IMG/VR virus record: IMGVR_UViG_3300032282_003280
Coordinates: 27,275-91,274 of that record
Strand: one strand, 5' to 3'
DNA: 64,000 nucleotides
Source of the DNA: a virus
The notes beneath the pieces were generated by a model. It was not told where the DNA came from and did not search any database. It saw only the letters and a program-made list of their open reading frames with translations. The position numbers and the translations under genes were made by a program. Positions 1-11,600 of the stretch are shown here, in pieces. Each line of letters starts with the position of its first letter. Within the stretch, counting starts at the first letter, position 1.

Positions 1-554
1 GTTATACCGGCAAGTTCTGCCATTTGACCTATTACATCAAACTCAGGGAAACCTTCTTTATACTCATCTAATACTTGAGTCTCTTTTCTCTTCAGATAAT
101 CTAAGTTTAAGTAATTTCCACCCTTATGTCTTGAGCCTGTGTGTGATAAATAACAAATATCATCATTCATATACTTCTCAAAATCAAGGGGTTTAGAGAA
201 TACTATATCAGCATCATGATAAAATATTACATCGTTTGAAAGATCTGGAAACAAAGTAAAGTACTTAGCTAACATCCATGGTCTAAGTAAAGGGTTATAA
301 TCAATAATATCAATCATTGATGTGCACTCTCCATCCACATCTCTAAAATAATAAAACTTTGTTTCCGGATACTTCTTTTGTAATTGTCTCCAGGAGTCAG
401 GTACAGGCTGTGTTGATTGTTTCTCAGATACAAATACAAGAACTGTAGCTTTTTCTGAGTACCCCCACTTTCTAAAGTTTGTTAGTTGTACATCTGTTTG
501 CCATATAAAATAGGGTTGCAGAGGACAAGCCTGTATAAATTTTAGATTTTGCAT
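1..554 (-). CDS. Glycosyltransferase-like protein, GT-A fold (3' end outside window)
   Basis: This open frame starts at ATG 554 (MQNLKFIQACP) and runs off the left edge of the window, so the C-terminus is missing. About 184 residues are visible. A segment reading FYHDADIVFSKPLDF holds a D-x-D metal/nucleotide-sugar motif of the kind found in GT-A glycosyltransferases. It follows a conserved-looking PWMLAKYFTLFPDL helix, as in enzymes where a substrate-gating segment precedes the DxD. The gene lies directly downstream of the Thr-tract protein and in the same unit as two other glycosyltransferase genes, which supports a role in modifying virion proteins. Donor and acceptor cannot be read from sequence. 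The enzyme class is moderately certain from one motif. Confidence 0.6.
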   Translation of the reverse strand, partial: MQNLKFIQACPLQPYFIWQTDVQLTNFRKWGYSEKATVLVFVSEKQSTQPVPDSWRQLQKKYPETKFYYFRDVDGECTSMIDIIDYNPLLRPWMLAKYFTLFPDLSNDVIFYHDADIVFSKPLDFEKYMNDDICYLSHTGSRHKGGNYLNLDYLKRKETQVLDEYKEGFPEFDVIGQMAELAGI

Positions 555-585
555 TATGTAGTTAGTTGGTTAGTTTTAAATATAT

Positions 586-1653
586 TTAGTAAGCATTTAC
601 TCTACACTCTATAATAGCATTTCCTCCAGGAGAAGGTTTAACAACACTATACGTAGAGGTATTAGTAGCAAGTGATGGTAAATCATATGCTCCTAATAAA
701 GTAAAACTTAAACCATTATTATTAGAGTAATACAAGTATACACTTTCCGCATACATTGCTGTATTAGTAACTGTAATCTTTATCTTGTTGCCTTCAAAAA
801 ATTCTCCTGAATAGAGAGTTTGAGTATTTGGAGGAACAAGTAATGATGTAGTAGGATTAAAGTAATTATTAATAATTGGTGAAGCCGGAGGAGGTACGTC
901 TTCTACATTCCATGCAGTATTTGTAATTCCTATAGTTTTACTTCCCTGAGATACTACTATATAATCCAATGTAATTGGAGCAACTGTAGTTGTTGTAGTA
1001 GTTGTTGAACTAGTAGTAGTGGTTGTCGTTGTACTAGTAGTTGTTGTGGTAGTAGATGTTGTAGTTGTTGTAGTAGATGGAGCATCTAATATATATACAG
1101 TAAAATCTCCACCTGGTGTACACTCAAATGTTGGAAGAGTAGTGGTTGTTGAAGTAGTACTACTTGTTGTAGTAGTGGTTGAGGTAGTACTGGTTGTAGA
1201 TACATATGGAGGAGTAGGACCTATATTACAAGTACTAAACTCAGTTACCCCATAATATATATCAGAATTCATCCCATATACAACCTCTACATCCATAGTA
1301 CCCGGTTGTACATACTCACCATATATACATAAATTATCAGTAACCCCACAACAGATATCCCTCTCAACTGAGGTACCACTCTGTATATAACCAGAATCAA
1401 CAACTATACCTGTATCAGCATCCCTTAGTTCCCAATAAATATTATCATAAGAACTATCATTTGATAGTGTAAATACAAATGGATTACATGTTGTAGTAGT
1501 TGTTGTAGAACTTGATGTAGTTGTACTAGTGGTGCTACTTGTGGTAAAAGTAGTAGTTGTTGTAGTCCTATCCTGATTACATAGAGGAGAGGCTACAAAC
1601 ATAGCTGTATTACAACCACATGGTATACAATTACAATTATTACAACAACTCAT
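586..1653 (-). CDS. Cys-rich N-terminus, poly-threonine tract structural protein
   Basis: 355 aa, not recognised as a named family. The N-terminus is cysteine-rich (MSCCNNCNCIPCGCN). Three mucin-like Thr/Ser tracts, at about residues 30-55, 151-172 and 193-223, separate small beta-rich segments. The last segment (about 225-355) resembles a beta-sandwich tip. The antisense DNA shows the tracts as imperfect GTT/GTA triplet runs using several Thr codons. The tracts could be extended linkers or O-glycosylation stretches; glycosyltransferase genes lie on both sides of the gene. Similar T-tracts occur in the 127-aa neighbour and at the C-terminus of the 359-aa protein at 47,245. It is probably a distal tail or fibre component, inferred from context. 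Confidence 0.6.
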   Translation of the reverse strand: MSCCNNCNCIPCGCNTAMFVASPLCNQDRTTTTTTFTTSSTTSTTTSSSTTTTTTCNPFVFTLSNDSSYDNIYWELRDADTGIVVDSGYIQSGTSVERDICCGVTDNLCIYGEYVQPGTMDVEVVYGMNSDIYYGVTEFSTCNIGPTPPYVSTTSTTSTTTTTSSTTSTTTTLPTFECTPGGDFTVYILDAPSTTTTTTSTTTTTTSTTTTTTTSSTTTTTTTVAPITLDYIVVSQGSKTIGITNTAWNVEDVPPPASPIINNYFNPTTSLLVPPNTQTLYSGEFFEGNKIKITVTNTAMYAESVYLYYSNNNGLSFTLLGAYDLPSLATNTSTYSVVKPSPGGNAIIECRVNAY

Positions 1654-1667
1654 TATTATCTTTTATT

Positions 1668-2051
1668 TTAACCTGTACAAGTTGAACAAGGTACATTACC
1701 TAAAACAGTTACTACATGACCTACATCTTCAGGGCCTGTAGTTACATCTATTATTTGCCAGCAGATTGAGAATTGGTTATCTACTATATCTCCTGGAGAA
1801 AGTATATCCGGGCCATCATATCTTATTGTATGATAAACTTCGTCTCCACAAGCAACTACCCTATAATATGTTATTATAGGGGCTGTGGTAGTTGTGGTTG
1901 TAGTTAGACTACAACTATCTGAAACTTCATACGGTATATCTACATATATCCAACCAAGTTTACCGGCTTTAGTCATATCTTGAGTGAACGTACTCCAATA
2001 CTTGAAGCCGTTTACACAGAATACATATCCTCTTTTATGCCGTTTGGTCAT
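1668..2051 (-). CDS. Small Thr-tract structural protein
   Basis: 127 aa, no family recognised. A basic N-terminal segment (MTKRHKRGYVFCVNGFKYW) with a compact beta-rich domain is joined by a run of seven threonines (about residues 51-57, then APII) to a second small beta domain ending in CSTCTG. The junction (T7-API followed by a Y-x-x-V strand) closely matches the last junction in the 355-aa neighbour, so the two share a modular unit. Its ATG overlaps the stop of the upstream glycosyltransferase gene by four bases (ATGA), indicating translational coupling with that enzyme. It is probably a minor fibre or decoration protein and a candidate glycosylation substrate. Confidence 0.55.
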   Translation of the reverse strand: MTKRHKRGYVFCVNGFKYWSTFTQDMTKAGKLGWIYVDIPYEVSDSCSLTTTTTTTAPIITYYRVVACGDEVYHTIRYDGPDILSPGDIVDNQFSICWQIIDVTTGPEDVGHVVTVLGNVPCSTCTG

Positions 2052-3787
2052 CTTTCCTTAATCTTTTTTAACTCTTCAGCTAGGGTTTCTCTATCTTTTT
2101 GATAGTTTGCCCAACCTTTTATATAAGTTTCATCCATTACTCCTGAAGTAGAGAAATGGTTATGTATTATTTTTGCATCCTCACAGTGTAAAGCCTCATC
2201 TAAGATCTCACACTTTGCCCAAAGTAAGTTATCTACTCCACAGTGGGTAAATTTAGTAGAGAATATCTCACCTCCTATCTCAGGTATTAAAGATCTATGT
2301 ATCATAAAGTGAGTACATATATTACCTTTATCTGGAAGAAGTAGCCCCTCATTAAAGGAAATTAACCTCTTTTTAGTCTTAGTTGCTAGCTCTAATGCCT
2401 TTTTTATACAATCAGGGTCAAAGGTCATATCATTTGCAGCATAAACTATCCACTCACCGGTAGATTGTGATACCCCTTGTTTTATTTTCTCAGGGACTGT
2501 TTCATCACCTTCTATTACTAATATCTCTATCTCTCCTTGAGGATGATTAAGGCTCTTTATAGACTCAAAACATTTTTGAAGTCCTTCTGCTCTACCTAAT
2601 GTAGGTATTAAGAATGATAACTTAGGGTCTCCAAAATAATACTTAAAGTCTCTTAGGTAAACAGGATTATTTGGTTGATACCTAATAGCCTCTATTATAT
2701 GATTTTTAGCTTCTTCAATCTTTCCTATCCAACCATAAGATTGATATAGAATTTCATGAGGTTCTGTGGTATAGTGCTCTTTGTGATTAGCGTAGAAATC
2801 TACCCACTCTAACTCCATTGAAGCCTTAGCATAACAGATAGCAGCCTTATAATTTTTATTATGTAGGTAAAACCTAGCAATTTTTAGTAGAGGTTCTCTC
2901 CTTGAGGAGTCTATATAGAACGCTTTATTGTAGTACTCCAGTTGTTTTTCAGGATTACCTAAAGCCCCATAGCAATCACCTATAAAAATAGAGGATTGAG
3001 CTTTCTCAGCAACCCACTTGTTCATAGATATATGCCTCTCAAACTCCTTTATAGCTGACTTGTATTTACCTACCCAGAATAACTCTCTAGCAAAGTAGTG
3101 ACTATTCCTATCAGAATTAGGGTGTAGAAAACAATCTACAGCTAAACCTTTTAAGTATGTATGTCTTCCTGTCTCATGGTTTTGCCAATGTTCTATAAGG
3201 AATTTATCAGGGGTGATATATAATCTATCTCCAGTACCTGATATACACTCATGAACCATACCCTTCCAAGTAATTTTTGTTCTATTATAGAACTTACTCT
3301 GAACAAATTGTACGGCAGGATTACCCCATTGGTCATGTGAAAATATAAATTGATACTCTAAGTTTCCTAATTCAGGATTAGAGATTACCTCATTTATATA
3401 GTCAATATCCATATTTGTAAACACTTCATCCGCATCTATACAGCAAATCCAATCATTAGAAGCCATAAGAGCAACCTCATTTCTGGCATCTGAGAAGTGA
3501 AAAAACTTATCTCCTTCAGAGACTATAGAGCCTTCATTATCTATAATGAAGTGATTATTTATCTCATCAGCAGTCTTTTTGTCAATAATATGACAATATT
3601 TCTCACCTGCTTCCTTGATAATACAACCATAAGACCTGGCAATTTGTAATGTATCATCAGTACTTCCAGTATCTAAAATACAGACCTCACCACCCCTTTC
3701 CCTAAAGGAGGCCAGAGAATCTAACATTCTTTTAATTACTTTGCCTTCATTCTTAACAATTAGGCAAACAGAAAAATTTGGTTTCAT
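2048..3787 (-). CDS. Double-domain family 2 glycosyltransferase with TPR linker
   Basis: 579 aa from ATG 3787. An in-frame TTG three codons upstream is not needed as the start. The N-terminal GT2 domain (about residues 3-200) has the opening SVCLIVKNEG, the nucleotide-sugar motif LDTGSTDDT and a DADE metal site. Residues about 210-370 form TPR-like helical repeats. A second GT2-like domain starts at about 385 (LSFLIPTLGRAEG) with an AANDMTFDPD stretch in the DxD position. GT2 enzymes move sugars from nucleotide-sugar donors, and TPRs often hold protein acceptors, as in O-GlcNAc-type systems. It lies between Thr-rich virion genes and the collagen-like fibre, so phage-protein glycosylation is the best inference. 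Modification of host surface glycans is the alternative. Confidence 0.8.
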   Translation of the reverse strand: MKPNFSVCLIVKNEGKVIKRMLDSLASFRERGGEVCILDTGSTDDTLQIARSYGCIIKEAGEKYCHIIDKKTADEINNHFIIDNEGSIVSEGDKFFHFSDARNEVALMASNDWICCIDADEVFTNMDIDYINEVISNPELGNLEYQFIFSHDQWGNPAVQFVQSKFYNRTKITWKGMVHECISGTGDRLYITPDKFLIEHWQNHETGRHTYLKGLAVDCFLHPNSDRNSHYFARELFWVGKYKSAIKEFERHISMNKWVAEKAQSSIFIGDCYGALGNPEKQLEYYNKAFYIDSSRREPLLKIARFYLHNKNYKAAICYAKASMELEWVDFYANHKEHYTTEPHEILYQSYGWIGKIEEAKNHIIEAIRYQPNNPVYLRDFKYYFGDPKLSFLIPTLGRAEGLQKCFESIKSLNHPQGEIEILVIEGDETVPEKIKQGVSQSTGEWIVYAANDMTFDPDCIKKALELATKTKKRLISFNEGLLLPDKGNICTHFMIHRSLIPEIGGEIFSTKFTHCGVDNLLWAKCEILDEALHCEDAKIIHNHFSTSGVMDETYIKGWANYQKDRETLAEELKKIKER

Positions 3788-3808
3788 TGGGCGCAATATA
3801 CAAAATAA

Positions 3809-4087
3809 TTACATCTTTTCCAAATTTAATTTGGATAATGACCAGTTTATAATCCAATCATTAGCACTTGGATCAGCATCCCAATCTTGGTAATCTTGAC
3901 CATTAATTATTAAATTACCACTTACCGGATATGTTTTACCATCTCCTATTCTATAAAAGAGGTTTGCAGCATTATATAAATTATCTGACTGAAGTGTTAG
4001 GTCAAATATACTACATGATATAGTTTGACCCTCATACCATACAGATATAGGTTTTATATATATTACATTAGGAGGAATTGTATTCAT
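3809..4087 (-). CDS. Small protein downstream of the collagen-like fibre
   Basis: 92 aa, family not recognised. The sequence is short, beta-rich and aromatic-rich, with no membrane segment, cysteines or signal peptide. It starts at ATG 4087 (MNTIPPNVIYIK), 12 bp after the fibre gene, and ends about 20 bp before the double glycosyltransferase gene, so it is part of the same unit. Its position immediately after a fibre gene suits a small fibre-associated or baseplate-like structural protein, or a fibre chaperone. Nothing in the sequence decides between these. Confidence 0.5.
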   Translation of the reverse strand: MNTIPPNVIYIKPISVWYEGQTISCSIFDLTLQSDNLYNAANLFYRIGDGKTYPVSGNLIINGQDYQDWDADPSANDWIINWSLSKLNLEKM

Positions 4088-4099
4088 TATATATTATAT

Positions 4100-7121
<3,022 letters not shown>

Positions 7122-7122
<1 letters not shown>

Positions 7123-7871
7123 TATTCCCTAAAGGAGGTTTTTATATAATCTATTAACTTATAATAAGACTCTTTATCAGATGGGTTAGTTATACCTGAT
7201 CCAAAGTCTCTTTCTTTCTTTTGGCTATTTAGGAAGTTCTGAGGAGTATCCTCTCCCTTACCTGACATTTTATATACTGGTATTCCTCCCCAATCATAGC
7301 AGAATGTACTTTCTCCTTGAGGGTCTGAGAATATCTTGTTGTTCATTACTAGAGGTAATAACCACTTATCATGATATTTTACAGAGTTGGAGTGAAAACC
7401 ATGTTCTTTTATATGGGAGAAATCTATAAAGATAGAGGGTTCATAAACATTCTCATTTCTATATATCTTTCCTCCGGACATATAATAGGATTTTTTAGGT
7501 TTATATGCAAGCATACCTATTTGATAGGCTTTCTGCATACCTTCTACACCCTTGGATATATGATTTGGGAGGAATATATCATCAACATCAGACGATGTCC
7601 ATACATCAATTCCCTCTAAATTAAGAAGAGAATCCCTATATTTATCTCCTACAGAAGCATAAGGTTTCCCTGTTACCTCATCTGTAACCCTATTGACAAG
7701 AATTATCTCTTTGTTTTCAGGTAGATCAAATTCCGGAAAACTAGTCTCTACTCCTGAGTTAAATACTAAAAGTGTAGATTTTCCTTGATAATCCTGTTCT
7801 AGGTAACTTCTTAGTAGCCTTTGTAAGCAGGTATCTCTATTATAAGTTGTAGTACAACAAAGAACATGCAT
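7122..7871 (-). CDS. Family 2-type (GT-A) glycosyltransferase
   Basis: 249 aa, a single GT-A domain. The start MHVLCCTTTYNRDTCLQRLL is a classic GT2 N-terminal strand-loop-helix. STLLVFNSGVE forms the second strand, and DVWTSSDVDDIFLPNH near residues 94-109 holds the DVDD metal/donor motif. A typical acceptor-side region follows up to KLIDYIKTSF at the C-terminus. The gene is embedded between an 89-aa structural candidate and the small Cys-rich and fibre genes with single-base overlaps. This makes expression together with the collagen-like fibre certain if the unit is transcribed from its left-reading promoter near 8,540. Donor sugar and acceptor are unknown. Confidence 0.75.
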
Positions 7872-8140
7872 TACTTAGACTCATTTATGATTTGAATAAG
7901 TTGACCTTTTGTCAGGTTTGTTAATACTTGAGTATTACTAATCAGAGCTTTAACAAATTCTAGATCAGCATTACTTAACTCAATAGGTTTAAACTTATAA
8001 AGATCAAGTGACCAAGTCAAACACTGTAGAGGATCTCCGGTATTTGCAGATACAAGTGCCGTAGCTAAAAGTTTACCTAAATTTTCCCCTACTGGATTTC
8101 CATCTAAGTCCAATAAGGGCTTATTAAAGTCAAATAACAT
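7871..8140 (-). CDS. Hypothetical virion-associated protein
   Basis: 89 aa, family not recognised. It is a soluble protein with a hydrophobic N-terminal motif (MLFDFNKPLLDLDGNPVGENLGKLLATALV) and a helical remainder ending in TKGQLIQIINESK. Similar short proteins with a L-D-L-D-G-x-P-x turn often sit just before tail-fibre genes in phages and may act in assembly; this is a family impression rather than a firm match. Its stop overlaps the ATG of the following glycosyltransferase by one base. It is not essential to call it structural; the operon is the main clue. Confidence 0.5.
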   Translation of the reverse strand: MLFDFNKPLLDLDGNPVGENLGKLLATALVSANTGDPLQCLTWSLDLYKFKPIELSNADLEFVKALISNTQVLTNLTKGQLIQIINESK

Positions 8141-8164
8141 AATAAATTGTTGGTTTTGTGTATA

Positions 8165-8518
8165 TTATGAATATATAAATACAGTATATGTCTGAGAAGT
8201 AGTAAACTCAGTACCACCTTGTAGTACAAATCCACCTCCTGTAAGTAGTTGATATTGCCCTGCTCCAGTACCCTCAGTTAAATAACCGGTACCATTTAAG
8301 TATATCTTAACATTATAACCATCCATTGCAGGATTGCTATATGTTGTGGTATTATTTGCAGGAGTACCCGGATTACCATCACCAATAGTAAATTGTGCTA
8401 TAGGTTGGTAATTCTTAGTAGATGCTATCCTAGCAAGATATCCATTAGATATCCTTATTAATTTTTCTATATCCCGAAGCCATTTAGTTTCTTCGGTAGT
8501 AATAAAGCCGTGAGCCAT
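8165..8518 (-). CDS. First gene of the fibre/glycosylation unit, structural candidate
   Basis: 117 aa, not recognised. The N-terminal 45 residues are helical (EETKWLRDIEKLIRISNGYLARI). The rest is a beta-rich domain with Gly/Thr-rich turns (GTGYLTEGTGAGQYQLLTGG), consistent with a short fibre tip or adaptor. It is the promoter-proximal gene of the leftward unit: a TATATTTG -7 box lies 21 bp before its ATG at 8518 and a 9-bp-arm palindrome sits at about -36. The gene after the giant cargo proteins in crAss-like phages is commonly a tail or fibre gene, and this fits. Confidence 0.5.
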   Translation of the reverse strand: MAHGFITTEETKWLRDIEKLIRISNGYLARIASTKNYQPIAQFTIGDGNPGTPANNTTTYSNPAMDGYNVKIYLNGTGYLTEGTGAGQYQLLTGGGFVLQGGTEFTTSQTYTVFIYS

Positions 8519-8539
8519 TTTATTATGGGTTAAAGTTTA

Positions 8540-8547
8540 CAAATATA
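8540..8547 (-). promoter_or_regulatory. Bacteroidota-type -7 box for fibre/glycosylation unit
   Basis: The left-reading strand has TATATTTG, a full match to the Bacteroidota TAnnTTTG element, 21 bp before the ATG of the 117-aa gene. Twenty bp upstream the -33 position reads TTAG instead of TTTG and lies inside a palindrome (8563-8582). The weak -33 with an overlapping palindrome suggests regulated rather than constitutive use. Confidence 0.6.
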
Positions 8548-8562
8548 TGTTTTTTTATGGAT

Positions 8563-8582
8563 TTTACCTAATTTTAGGTAAA
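8563..8582. promoter_or_regulatory. Palindromic operator candidate at the -33 region
   Basis: TTTACCTAATTTTAGGTAAA has two perfect 9-bp arms around a 2-bp centre. Its centre is about 29 bp upstream of the -7 box centre, so it replaces or covers the -33 element of the fibre-unit promoter. It could be a repressor or activator site. In the transcript of the upstream giant gene it would also form a hairpin, but no U-tract follows, so it is not an obvious terminator. Confidence 0.5.
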
Positions 8583-8592
8583 TTTGTGGGCC

Positions 8593-8604
8593 ATGTTATA
8601 GCAT
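8593..8604 (+). repeat. Copy 1 of the ATGTTATAGCAT intergenic element
   Basis: Twelve-base imperfect palindrome ATGTTATAGCAT, overlapping by one base the TAA stop of the 1,690-aa gene. Exact copies occur at 53114-53125 and, inverted, at 61169-61180; each lies upstream of a leftward promoter. Confidence 0.6.
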
Positions 8605-11600
8605 TAACGTGTTGAAGATTGTGGGTTGATTTGAATATCCATCTCTTTTGCTAGATCATCACTAAAAAACGCTATGTAGTTATTAGCTTCTTTAAATACT
8701 GGTAAGGCTCTAAATACATATTTTAGAGGGTGTGCCTTATCTTTTATCTCATCATCTCCTATGGCAGTACCGTAGCCTTCCTGTAGAATTTGAGAAGTTG
8801 CTTTACCTACATCCTTGAGAATACCTATAGCAGGAAAAGCTGATGATCCAAATAAATTCTCAAAGGTAACCGGGTTATAGTAGAATGAAAGTTCATCCTG
8901 CATTCTATCCATAACTCTTAGATTATAGTTAAAAAACGCCCTGGCACTTCTATCTTCTTTATCAGGTGGCTCCATAGAACCAACCAAACCAAATAGCACA
9001 AGAAGCCCAATCAACATCTTTAATTCAGTTACTTCATTTTTTATATTTTGTCTTAGTAAATCAAAAAACTCTTCTTTTGATGGGAATAATTTTTCTGCTT
9101 CCTCTAACTGTTTTGGTGTAAGATTTTCTGGATTTATACCCTTTTTAGTAAAGAATCTTTCCTTATACATCTCATACTGAATATCTAGAAGATTCAGACC
9201 TTTATCATTAGCTCTAATAATATCATACACATTACCTTTTCCTACAAGCATCTTAGTTATATTACCAATCCTATCAAAGATGCCATCACCAAGAATATTA
9301 TAAAAGTCTCTTATTCTACCTTGCTCAAAAGACTCAGTAGCCTCATTATAAGAAAGACCTCCAAACCTAACTTCAAGATTTCTAGGTATCCAGTTTTTGA
9401 ATACCATACCTGCACGATAGATGGCATTCATTCGAGATACAGAAGAGTTTTCTTTACTTAAGTTACCGGTTAAAGTTTGACCTACATTCCTAATAAGAGT
9501 CTTATATTTCAAGAAAGAAGGATCATTTAACTCTATACCATCTATCTTTAGATTACCATTCTTATCTATAGATGCTTTTGATATTAAAGAGTGTTTTTCT
9601 ATTAACTCTTTTACTTTAGCATCAAAACCTTTACGTATTGCGGTTCTTTCTGCTTCAGATATAGACTTGTTATATATTTTTCTGTACTCTGCTGAGTTTC
9701 TATAGTATTCTCTAGCATTTTGAATTTTACCATCTATTATGATTGTATTATCCATAAATGCTGCCCAATTTGAGTATGCTACCATATGGTCAGCCTTAGT
9801 CAGTAACTTTAGAAGGACATCTGATATACTATTCTTTGATAATTTACCTTTTTGAGATAAACTATTTATATCTTCAAATAAATCAGCATCTAGTGGCATC
9901 ATCTCCTTCATAAGGGCAGTATGAAGATCATCATTTTTGTAGATAAAGTTTGTAGCATGTTTCCACTCAGCTTTTGCAAAATCTGACTTAGTCCACCATT
10001 TACCACCATTAATAAAACCTTGAGCAGTACCACCGATTAACTGAACTACAGGAGTACCTAAAGATAAACCTAGTTGTTTTAGTCGAAAGAATTGAGTACT
10101 ACTATCTAGAAACTTAAATAAAGAAAGACCTTTATTATCTATTTCAGGAAATGTAATACCGGTAGTTCTTTTTAATTTGTCCCTAAATTTGTCATACTTT
10201 TCTTTTGATACCTTAGCTACAGCATCAGAGATTGTTCTATCAGCATTCTTCTCATTATATATAGAAGTTCTGATATGCATATTAAGCAATTCTAAGTTTT
10301 TGTTGTTAGCATTTGATAAGTGAACAGCTCCCCTAACAACTTCTCCATACTGGTTTGTCTGAAGTATATCTTTATGCTTCTCTACAAATTGAAGATTTCT
10401 AAGACTCTCCTGTACAGATTGTTTATTCTTATACTCAACTACTTTTGCAACATACATAGCTATATTCTTAACTATATCTGTAGAAATATCACCCTCATTC
10501 TCTATAGGATTGGTAAAGTATTTAGGAAGAATATCTACACGTTCTCCTGTAAAGGGATTGTGTATATCTACTTTACTACCAGGATCAAGTGTGAGGGAGT
10601 CAAATAAAGATGATGTCATAGAATCTACCATATTCTTAAAGGTAAAATCTTCAGATAAACCTTTATTTAAGAAAGGTAGAAAGTTACGAGTAAGGGATGC
10701 ATGTAGATAACCTGTTTCTTCAGCTATATCATTCCACTTTCTGATGTAGTTATAAAACTCTAATACATCAGGCTTTGATAAAAGGTCTTTATATTCCTTA
10801 GAATACCAATCAGTTTTAGGAAAATTCTTTACATTTTTATACTGTAACCATGCATATGGTATTAAATCACCTTTTTCATTATATAAAGTAGTCTCATCAT
10901 ATAAAAATTTTAAATCCCTATCTCTTAAAGTATTTTGATTTTGCTCATCTCCTGGATAGTACGTAGCTCTTATCTCAGCTTCTTTGTTTCTTCTCTTCTC
11001 ATCCATTGCTTTCTCAAAAGCTGCTACATCTATATTATCATATATCCAAGAAGCATCTTTTTCATCTATTTTCTCCTTTATTGTTTTATAGAATTCAGGG
11101 TCATATTGATCAATTAAACTATATGAACCTTTCTTTTTGATATAAGTAAGTAAATCCTTACCATACTTTTTAAGAGTTTCATTCATTTTCTCTAATATAT
11201 CCAACTCTCTTCTTTTCTCAAACCTTATATCTTCTGTAGTTTCTTCAGTTATTTTATAAGCTAACCTTAGTGCTGCACTAGCTTGAGTTGAGAATTGACC
11301 AAAGCCCCTCTTTAAACCGGTAATCACATTCTCAGGAATAAGAATACCTAATATACCTCTTTTCTTTGCCTCTTTATCAGCTAATTCTGTTCTTAACTCT
11401 TTGATATTACTAAGAATATATCTTGCTTCTGATGATGTAGATTGAATTTTATCATGCAGTTCCTTCTCATCAGGACTCATATCATCAGAGAATATACCTC
11501 TTAAACTAGAGTCCATCTCAGCATATATAGATAAAGTATCATAAGACTCTCTTAATTCTTTTGAGAGCTTCTCTGCATCCTCAGAACTTATATCCTTCTT

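Noticed and set aside
1019-1255. Poly-valine open frame on the + strand
   Set aside because: It is the antisense of the Thr tracts of the 355-aa gene; GTN repeats give Val by construction.
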